DNA from: JAICLV01 sp036380925
GTDB lineage: Bacteria; Actinomycetota; Actinomycetes; Acidothermales; Acidothermaceae
Assembly (NCBI GenBank): GCA_036380925.1
Contig: DASVDW010000001.1
Span: forward strand, 1-10,861
Reading direction: 5' to 3'
DNA length: 10,861 bases
The notes under the pieces are model-generated. The model made no database searches. It was not told the DNA's origin and saw nothing but the letters and a program-made list of their open reading frames with translations. This document shows positions 6,828 to 10,861 of this stretch, one piece after another (the stretch's first letter is position 1; each line of letters starts with the position of its first letter). A program made the position numbers and the translations under genes.

Positions 6828-6860
6828 GTGGTACCACAGAACGGTACCAGTTGATTGTAC
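6828..6860 (-). promoter_or_regulatory. yefM–yoeB promoter with three-site GTAC operator array
   Basis: Three GTAC cores lie at 6831-6834, 6844-6847 and 6857-6860, with centres exactly 13 bp apart. The first is inside the perfect palindrome GTGGTACCAC (6828-6837); the second is inside CGGTACCAG. On the minus strand TACAAT (6859-6854) is a good -10 element and overlaps the third core, so a bound repressor would block RNA polymerase. The -35 match is poor. E. coli YefM is known to bind palindromes with a TGTACA core, so this arrangement fits an autorepression operator with an extra site. Confidence 0.7.
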
Positions 6861-6895
6861 GGCGCGGGCCTCAAGCCGCGATCCGCGCGCTGTGG

Positions 6896-6917
6896 AAAAA
6901 CGCGTTCACTGAACGCG
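6896..6917 (-). terminator. Intrinsic terminator of the leftward five-gene operon
   Basis: On the minus strand CGCGTTC (6917-6911), loop AGT and GAACGCG (6907-6901) form a perfect seven-pair hairpin, followed at once by TTTTT (6900-6896). The stop codon of the flavin-binding protein gene (6908-6906) lies inside the hairpin. It separates that operon from the yefM–yoeB promoter. Confidence 0.85.
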
Positions 6918-7373
6918 CCGCAACGACGGCTCCGCTCGCCAACGACGACGTTGCGGCAACGCGACGTCCCCGTACCCGTGGCAGCGCACCTCGACGGGCC
7001 GCAACTCGAACAACAGGTAATGATCTCCGGGTCGATAGCTGGCGGCGGCGACAACGGTCGCGCGTACCGCGTCGTCCGCGATCTCGTGCCCGGCGCCGCT
7101 GACGAACGCCTCGCCGCCGGTGCCGGCGTTGTCGGGCACGCCGTTGTGCAGCGCGAACGACCCGCGCTCGCGAAGGTCGGCGGATTTCGGCGACGTCGGC
7201 TCCATGAACAGGAACAGCCCGGTGGCGGTGACGATCGGCGTGACGGGGTGCACCCGCGGCGCGCCGTTCGCTCGCACCGTCGCGAGATACGCCGGTGCGG
7301 CGGTCAGCCGCGAAGCGACGAAAGCCGCCAGTTCGGGCTCGGCCGCGGCGAAGGCGCCCCACGTCGTCGTCAT
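6906..7373 (-). CDS. Pyridoxamine 5'-phosphate oxidase-like split-barrel flavin-binding protein
   Basis: The 155-residue protein has the pyridoxamine-phosphate-oxidase-like split-barrel pattern. It opens with an N-terminal helix (AAAEPELAAFVASRL). Then follow strands AYLATVRANGAPRVHPVTPIVTATGLFLFM (G-x-P-R-V-H-P-V is typical) and a middle section with NGVPDNAGTGGEAFVSG. The C-terminus FELRPVEVRCHGYGDV...RRRW matches the usual F-E-L-x-x-x-x-V end. Relatives bind FMN, F420 or haem, and many are uncharacterised; the cofactor cannot be assigned here. It is the last gene of the run, 39 bases after the VOC gene, and its stop codon is embedded in a terminator. The start ATG at 7373 has only a weak upstream purine stretch. 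Family assignment is good; function unknown. Confidence 0.85.
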   Translation of the reverse strand: MTTTWGAFAAAEPELAAFVASRLTAAPAYLATVRANGAPRVHPVTPIVTATGLFLFMEPTSPKSADLRERGSFALHNGVPDNAGTGGEAFVSGAGHEIADDAVRATVVAAASYRPGDHYLLFELRPVEVRCHGYGDVALPQRRRWRAEPSLRRVQ

Positions 7374-7412
7374 CGGCCCATCATCGCGGACGACGGGCGG
7401 TCGCGGTCCGCG

Positions 7413-7811
7413 TCACGCCTGCGCGATGCGGACCAGGTTGCCCGACGGGTCGCGAAACGCGCAGTCGCGGGCGCCCCACGGCTGCGACGCCGGCTCCTGC
7501 AACACCTCGGCGCCTGACGCGCGGACCTTCTCAAACGTGGTGTCGAGGTCGTCGGTCTTGAAGATCGCGGCCTGAATCGAGCCTTGCGTCACGAGCGAAA
7601 GCAGCGCGTCGCCCTCGGCCTTCGAGCGGCCGCCGTGCGGTTGGAACAACACGATGCCGAGGTCTTGCCCAGGCGCCCCGACGGTGACCCAACGGAAACC
7701 TTCGTTCGAGACGTCCATGCGGACTTCGAGACCGAGCGCGTCGCGGTAGAAGCCGAGTGCGGCTTCCGGGTCGTGGACTGGAATGAACATGGCGGAAACG
7801 GTGACTGTCAT
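7413..7811 (-). CDS. VOC-superfamily (glyoxalase/bleomycin-resistance-like) protein
   Basis: The 132-residue protein shows the paired beta-alpha-beta-beta-beta modules of the vicinal-oxygen-chelate fold. Module one runs from FIPVHDPEAALGFYRDALGLEVRMDV to DLGIVLFQP. Module two runs from AAIFKTDDLDTTFEKVRASGAEVLQEP to CAFRDPSGNLVRIAQ, ending with the hallmark D-P-x-G-N. Substrate is unknown: these proteins include lyases, dioxygenases and drug-binding resistance proteins. It starts at ATG 7811, 48 bases after the AraC gene. VOC genes beside a short AraC regulator are a frequent actinobacterial arrangement, so the regulator probably controls this operon. Confidence 0.92.
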   Translation of the reverse strand: MTVTVSAMFIPVHDPEAALGFYRDALGLEVRMDVSNEGFRWVTVGAPGQDLGIVLFQPHGGRSKAEGDALLSLVTQGSIQAAIFKTDDLDTTFEKVRASGAEVLQEPASQPWGARDCAFRDPSGNLVRIAQA

Positions 7812-7859
7812 GCGACGACCGTATTAGCGCCGAGGCTCGGCGTGCTTCTTCGATCCTGC

Positions 7860-8300
7860 TCAGCCAGCAGCGCCCAGACCGGCCTGCGGCGTGCGCTGCG
7901 GCCGGGTCATGATCATCGCCCAGCACGACGGCACGTCCTCGAGCTCGCTGTGATCGCGCGCCCGATACCGCGACGGCGTCTCCCCCACGATCTCGGTGAA
8001 GCGCGAGCTGAACGAGCCGAGCGAGGTGCAGCCGACCGCGAAGCAGGCCTCGGTCACCGACATCCCCTGCCGCAGCAGCGCCTTCGCCCGCTCGATCCGG
8101 CGGGTCATCAGGTAGGTGTAGGGCGTTTCGCCATACGCAGCACGGAATTTGCGGGCGAAGTGCGCTGGCGACATCAGCGCTGCCCGCGCCATCGCGGGGA
8201 CGTCGAGCGGCTGCGCGTACGCGCGGTCGATGAGGTCGCGCGCGCGCCGCAGGTGCCCGAGGTCGCGCAGGTGCTGGTCGAACGCCGGGTCGTCGCTCAC
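7860..8300 (-). CDS. Short AraC-family transcriptional regulator
   Basis: The 146-residue protein consists almost only of the AraC DNA-binding domain. The first helix-turn-helix is PLDVPAMARAALMSPAHFARKFRAAYGETP (about residues 31-60). The second is MSVTEACFAVGCTSLGSFSSRFTEIVGETPSRYR (about 80-113). A 33-residue tail follows. There is no separate effector-binding domain, unlike the 250-300-residue members. The start is GTG at 8300; its GTGA overlaps the nei stop (8299-8297) by four bases, so translation is likely coupled to nei. A longer open frame upstream is antisense-type shadow in the nei region. The pairing with the downstream VOC gene is common; coupling to a DNA glycosylase gene is less expected. 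Confidence 0.9.
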   Translation of the reverse strand: MSDDPAFDQHLRDLGHLRRARDLIDRAYAQPLDVPAMARAALMSPAHFARKFRAAYGETPYTYLMTRRIERAKALLRQGMSVTEACFAVGCTSLGSFSSRFTEIVGETPSRYRARDHSELEDVPSCWAMIMTRPQRTPQAGLGAAG

Positions 8301-9157
8301 CTTCGCGATCGTGCCACTTCTTGCGTCGACTGGCTCGAGCCGGCCGAACCTGCCGGCTGGCAGGTGGGGCACCAAAACAGATTGCGCGCCGCCAGCACCT
8401 TCGTCGCGACCGGCGTGCCGCACACATGACACGGCTGTCCGGCGCGCCGGTACACGTACACCTCTCCACCGTGGCGGTCGCGTCGTGGCGCGCGGCCGGT
8501 GACCGCCGGATCGTGCTCGGCGCGCACCGTGTCGATGCGCCCGACCCGGACGCCGGCGCGCATCAGCGCGCGCAGGTCCTTCCACATCGCCTTCCACACC
8601 GGCTCAGGCAAATCACGACCCGGCAGCATGGGGTCGACGGCGTGCCGGAACAACACCTCGGCGCGAAAGATGTTGCCGACGCCGGCCACCACTCCCTGAT
8701 CCATCAGCAGCCCGGCGATCGGGGCGCGACTGGAGTGAATGCGTTGCCACGCCCGAGCGCCGCTCGCCCGGGGTTGCAGCGGGTCAGGTCCGAGCCGGGC
8801 GATCACGTCGGCCTGCTCCCCCGAGTCGATCAGGTCGCACTTCGCCGCTCCTCGCAGGTCGGCCCAGGCGCGCGGCCCCACCAGGCGCATGCGAACCTGC
8901 CCCACCGGCGCCAGCGGTGGCGGGTCGTCGATGGTCAACCGACCGTAAATCCCGAGGTGGATGTGGACGAGGCGGTCCTCGCCGAAGTCGACGAACAGAT
9001 GCTTTCCGTACGCGTCCGCGCCGACGCAGGTCGAGCCGTCGAGCAGTTTCGCCGCCTCCGCGAAGCGGCCCTGCGGGCTCGACACCTCGACCGCGTCGCC
9101 GGCGAACCCGCCGCGCAGCGCGGCGGCGAGGCGGTGGGTGACATGACCCTCAGGCAT
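8297..9157 (-). CDS. nei: Endonuclease VIII-like DNA glycosylase/AP lyase (mycobacterial Nei1 type)
   Basis: The 286-residue enzyme removes oxidised bases, mainly pyrimidines, from DNA and cleaves the resulting abasic site. The mature N-terminus PEGH supplies the catalytic proline (P2) and glutamate (E3). K52 (AYGKHLFV) is the conserved lysine. The central LLMDQGVVAGVGNIFRAEVLFR is the H2TH segment. The C-terminal zinc finger has C243-x2-C246 and C263-x2-C266, with the finger arginine R258 (ARNLFWCPTCQ). From memory, the overall sequence, including SSPQGRFA near the start, resembles mycobacterial Nei1. It is complete except for an unusual polar tail of 20 residues. It starts at ATG 9157 with GCGGGG upstream. 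It lies 30 bases after the cysteine hydrolase gene and overlaps the AraC gene by four bases. Confidence 0.95.
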   Translation of the reverse strand: MPEGHVTHRLAAALRGGFAGDAVEVSSPQGRFAEAAKLLDGSTCVGADAYGKHLFVDFGEDRLVHIHLGIYGRLTIDDPPPLAPVGQVRMRLVGPRAWADLRGAAKCDLIDSGEQADVIARLGPDPLQPRASGARAWQRIHSSRAPIAGLLMDQGVVAGVGNIFRAEVLFRHAVDPMLPGRDLPEPVWKAMWKDLRALMRAGVRVGRIDTVRAEHDPAVTGRAPRRDRHGGEVYVYRRAGQPCHVCGTPVATKVLAARNLFWCPTCQPAGSAGSSQSTQEVARSRR

Positions 9158-9187
9158 GCCCCGCAGTGTGCCAGCTGACTTCGGCGG

Positions 9188-9736
9188 TCAGAATTTGACG
9201 TCGGCAGTCGCGACCGTTTCCGCGGTGCGGCCGGGCGCCTCCTGAAAACCCCAGTACAAGTTGGTGTGCGCGATGACCTGCTCGGGCGGCGGCGCGCCGT
9301 ACGCGGTGAAGTCCTCGGTGGTGTGCGCGTCGCTGACCAACGTGGTGTCGTACCCGCGAGTGAACGCGCCGTGCAACGTGGATCGCACGCAGGCGTCGGT
9401 CTGCGCGCCGGCCACGATCACCCGGCCCACTCCCCTGGCGGCAAGCACTGTTTCCAGGTCGGTGTCTTCGAACGAGTCGCCGTAGCGCTTTTGCACGACC
9501 GGCTCCGACTCCTCCATCACCAGCTCGGGGACGTACTGCCACGCCTCGCTGCCGGTGGGCAGCTCCTTGCTGTTGTGCTGCACCCAGACGACGTCGACAT
9601 CCGCGGCGCGCGCCTTTTCGACGAGCTCGCGCACCCGCGCGATCACGTCGTCCCTGTTGTGGGCGCCGTCGACGACGCCGTTTTGGACGTCGATCACGAG
9701 CAGCGCGCTGTTCGGTCGGTTGGCTAGCGTGGTCAT
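9188..9736 (-). CDS. Cysteine hydrolase (isochorismatase-like fold)
   Basis: The 182-residue enzyme has the Asp-Lys-Cys triad of the isochorismatase-like/nicotinamidase fold. D16 lies in ALLVIDVQNG, K83 in VVQKRYGDSF and C116 in VAGAQTDACVRST, with the conserved cis-peptide region just before C116. The catalytic Cys makes it a hydrolase of amides or related bonds (nicotinamidase, N-carbamoylsarcosine amidase and relatives) rather than a true isochorismatase; the substrate is unknown. Start is ATG at 9736, with GGAG about eight bases upstream; an upstream in-frame ATG at 9754 lacks such a site. It is the first gene of the leftward run. An open promoter region lies at 9737-9828, where AACGCGCT occurs twice (9783-9790 and 9818-9825). 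Confidence 0.92.
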   Translation of the reverse strand: MTTLANRPNSALLVIDVQNGVVDGAHNRDDVIARVRELVEKARAADVDVVWVQHNSKELPTGSEAWQYVPELVMEESEPVVQKRYGDSFEDTDLETVLAARGVGRVIVAGAQTDACVRSTLHGAFTRGYDTTLVSDAHTTEDFTAYGAPPPEQVIAHTNLYWGFQEAPGRTAETVATADVKF

Positions 9737-9828
9737 CGGGCGGCTCCAGAACATCGAAGGTCAACCGTCGCCAGGAATGCTAAACGCGCTCACCGACATT
9801 ACCGAAGCGAGTCGATGAACGCGCTTTG

Positions 9829-9996
9829 CTAGCGAATCACTTTGTTGTGGCGCCCGCCCCGCAGCGCGCTCCCGATGAGGATCAGCGCGAACAGCACGCA
9901 GGCCACGACGAACAGCATGAAGAGTCCCTTGACCACGAATCCGATGATGCCGAGCGCCACGCAGACCAAAATCAGAAAAAGGATGAAGGCCAGCAT
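9829..9996 (-). CDS. 55-residue hydrophobic membrane protein
   Basis: This gene is easily missed because of its size. It encodes two membrane helices, LAFILFLILVCVALGIIGFVV (residues about 2-22) and LFMLFVVACVLFALILIGSA (25-44). The two are joined by a single lysine and end in a basic tail (RGGRHNKVIR). It begins at ATG 9996, with GGAG seven bases upstream, and stops at TAG 9831-9829. It lies only 13 bases after the PRC-barrel gene, and its ribosome binding site adjoins that gene's stop codon, so the two are surely co-transcribed. Small hydrophobic proteins of this kind are frequent in actinobacterial stress loci; no biochemical role is known to me. Confidence 0.85.
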   Translation of the reverse strand: MLAFILFLILVCVALGIIGFVVKGLFMLFVVACVLFALILIGSALRGGRHNKVIR

Positions 9997-10009
9997 TTAC
10001 GTACTCCTC

Positions 10010-10366
10010 TCAGCGGCGGGCGAGTCGTCGCTCGCCGTTCGGGCCGGGGCTGTAGGCGATGCCGTAGTGATCGAAGACACCCGGTTCGGCGTCGGCCATC
10101 AACTCGCCGTCGGTGTCGATCGCCGGCGCGCTCTTCGCAAGTTTTCGGTCCACCGTCACTTTCACGTGGTCGGGTGCGACCGTGGCGCCGTTGAGCGGGA
10201 CGAAGACCAAGCGCGCTCGTCCTAATCCGCCCGTCTTGACGCTGGCGAACGACGGCTCGTCGGTGCGGGTGTCGACGTAGATCGCCTCAAGCGTGCCGAT
10301 CTTGCCGCCGTCGCTGCCGATGACCCGGTGCCCGCGCCAGTCGCGCAAGTTCTCTGCTGGAAACAT
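10010..10366 (-). CDS. PRC-barrel domain protein
   Basis: The 118-residue protein carries a PRC-barrel domain at about residues 6-75. It opens with NLRDWRGHRVIGSDGGKIGTLEAIYVDTRTDEPSFASVKTG; G-H-x-V-x-x-x-D-G-x-K-I-G and the D-x-x-T-D-E-P are typical. LVFVPLNGATVAPDHVKV completes the barrel. The C-terminal acidic part ends in DHYGIAYSPGP. PRC-barrel proteins of this type are small cytoplasmic proteins often in stress regulons; none of the catalytic roles of ribosome-maturation (RimM) relatives is implied. Start is ATG at 10366, with a strong GGAGAGG ribosome binding site. It is followed 13 bases later by the small membrane protein. Its promoter region carries a near-perfect 23-bp dyad. Confidence 0.93.
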   Translation of the reverse strand: MFPAENLRDWRGHRVIGSDGGKIGTLEAIYVDTRTDEPSFASVKTGGLGRARLVFVPLNGATVAPDHVKVTVDRKLAKSAPAIDTDGELMADAEPGVFDHYGIAYSPGPNGERRLARR

Positions 10367-10396
10367 CGCACCTCTCCACCGTCGCCTGATGGCGAT

Positions 10397-10430
10397 CTAC
10401 CCCGGAGTCGAGACGGCATGCCGGGCTCGA
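10397..10430 (-). promoter_or_regulatory. Candidate operator and -10 region of the PRC-barrel operon
   Basis: A dyad symmetric to within one base lies at 10408-10430: outer arms TCGAG and CTCGA flank the perfect palindrome CGGCATGCCG (10414-10423). On the minus strand the dyad sits just upstream of GGGTAG (10402-10397), which resembles the -10 element of stress sigma factors. There is no matching GTTT-type -35. The site is about 50 bases before the PRC-barrel start codon and could bind a repressor or activator. Confidence 0.4.
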
Positions 10431-10437
10431 GGTCGTC

Positions 10438-10639
10438 TCCGAACGGCAGCGCGGGAAGCGCTTCGACCAAGACCGCGCCGAGGGCGGCAATGAGCAGCGG
10501 CCCGCTCATCCGACTGCGGAAGAACGGAAACCGTCGGGTTCGAATCACAAAGACGACCAGCACCTGAGTCGCGAGGGACTCGACGAACCAGCCCGACCGA
10601 AACAGCGGCCGCGCGCGCGTGGAACACCCACAGCGTCGC
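10438..10639 (-). pseudogene. C-terminal remnant of a P-type cation-transporting ATPase
   Basis: Two frames of the minus strand together spell the end of an MgtA-like P-type ATPase. ATLWVFHARA (about 10639-10610) lies in one frame. LFRSGWFVESLATQVLVVFVIRTRR and what follows lie in another (10605-10438), including hydrophobic LLIAALGAVLVEALPALPFG. In intact members these pieces are contiguous: W-V-F-H-A, then L-F-x-x-G-W-F-V-x-S-L, then I-R-T. A one-base indel in the CG repeat near 10606-10610 separates them. No start, nucleotide-binding, phosphorylation or actuator domain precedes it: everything upstream of about 10640 is stress-protein promoter DNA. It is therefore a decayed fragment left by a deletion, not a working gene. 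Confidence 0.7.
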
Positions 10640-10646
10640 CGGGCTA

Positions 10647-10661
10647 AGGGCCGCAGGTCCC
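10647..10661. promoter_or_regulatory. DosR-like box 1 upstream of the universal stress protein gene
   Basis: AGGGCCGCAGGTCCC matches 13 of 15 bases of the reverse complement of a common DosR half-palindromic site form (GGGACTTTCGGCCCT). Its centre is about 124 bases before the universal stress protein start. DosR/DevR controls hypoxia genes, often including usp family genes, in mycobacteria and relatives. No dosR gene is seen in this window, so this is a motif-level call. Confidence 0.5.
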
Positions 10662-10687
10662 CACGCCATGGGATGTGCGACCCGGTC

Positions 10688-10702
10688 GCGACCTTTGGCC
10701 CT
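10688..10702. promoter_or_regulatory. DosR-like box 2 upstream of the universal stress protein gene
   Basis: GCGACCTTTGGCCCT matches 12 of 15 bases of the DosR-type site form GGGACTTTCGGCCCT. Its centre is 41 bp from that of box 1, about four helical turns, so both would sit on the same DNA face. It lies about 83 bases before the start codon, a usual distance for DosR sites. Pairs of boxes are common at strongly DosR-induced promoters. Confidence 0.5.
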
Positions 10703-10777
10703 AGACGCACGGGCCATGGTCGGCGCCCGGTCGCCTCCGCGCGTCGCACGATGGTGGTGACGCAAAGGAGACGCGCT

Positions 10778-10861
10778 ATGAGCAGCGGCGGACCTCAGGA
10801 CTTCGACACAGCAGAACTCGGCGCCGACCGCAAGGCTCGCATCGTCGTCGGCGTCGACGGT
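10778..10861 (+). CDS. Universal stress protein family, 5' end only
   Basis: The first 28 codons are visible: a polar 20-residue lead followed by ARIVVGVDG. That is the opening strand of a universal stress protein fold (I-V-V-G-V-D-G-S with the aspartate contacting ATP in ATP-binding members). The start ATG at 10778 has AAAGGAG seven bases upstream. The rest lies beyond the window, so one or two USP domains cannot be told apart. The two DosR-like boxes upstream suggest induction by hypoxia or nitric oxide, as with usp genes of mycobacteria. Divergent from the ATPase relic and the PRC-barrel operon. Confidence 0.85.
   Translation, partial: MSSGGPQDFDTAELGADRKARIVVGVDG

Noticed and set aside
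7531..8469. 312-codon open frame on the minus strand
   Set aside because: It overlaps the VOC, AraC and nei genes in a different frame; all three have diagnostic motifs while this frame is Arg-rich filler.
1..10861. CRISPR array, tRNA or rRNA genes, insertion sequences
   Set aside because: I saw no regularly spaced direct repeats, no cloverleaf-like gene, no transposase-like protein and no terminal inverted repeats beyond the short motifs listed.

Overview
The window is high-GC, tightly packed DNA, most likely from an actinobacterium. The support is gene content: an endonuclease VIII of the mycobacterial Nei1 type, an AraC–VOC pair, a PRC-barrel gene next to a tiny membrane protein, a universal stress protein preceded by DosR-like boxes, frequent GTG starts and a probable leaderless promoter. 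Genus cannot be fixed from the sequence alone.

Left part (1–3340). A 3'-truncated glucuronate isomerase gene (uxaC) runs leftward off the edge. Divergent from it is a gene for an unrecognised single-pass membrane protein with a Pro/Ser/Thr linker and a 300-residue exported domain, followed by a GNAT acetyltransferase.

Centre left (3205–6230). A MocR-type regulator (GntR helix-turn-helix fused to an aminotransferase-like domain) runs leftward. Its 3' end overlaps the acetyltransferase gene by 133 bases in convergent orientation. It is divergent, by only 9 bases between start codons, from an EamA-family (DMT) exporter. The exporter gene overlaps the start of an AhpD/carboxymuconolactone-decarboxylase-like gene by 26 bases. 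A palindrome-rich gap follows.

Centre (6312–6860). A complete yefM–yoeB toxin–antitoxin pair runs leftward. All four known YoeB active-site residues are present. Its control region carries three GTAC cores spaced exactly 13 bp apart.

Centre right (6896–9736). A leftward run of five genes looks like one operon: cysteine hydrolase (isochorismatase fold), Nei1 DNA glycosylase, a short AraC regulator coupled to nei by a 4-base overlap, a VOC/glyoxalase-like protein and a split-barrel flavin-binding protein. It ends at a clean intrinsic terminator. The theme is detoxification, redox and base repair, but this is inferred from families.

Right part (9829–10861). A leftward two-gene stress-type unit (PRC-barrel protein, then a 55-residue membrane protein) is followed by the frameshifted C-terminal relic of a P-type cation ATPase. 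Two DosR-like boxes 41 bp apart come next, then the first 28 codons of a rightward universal stress protein gene cut by the window end. The best candidates for a second look are the GTAC array, the DosR-box/ATPase-relic/USP arrangement, and the overlapping MocR–exporter promoter. No clearly new multi-gene system is evident.
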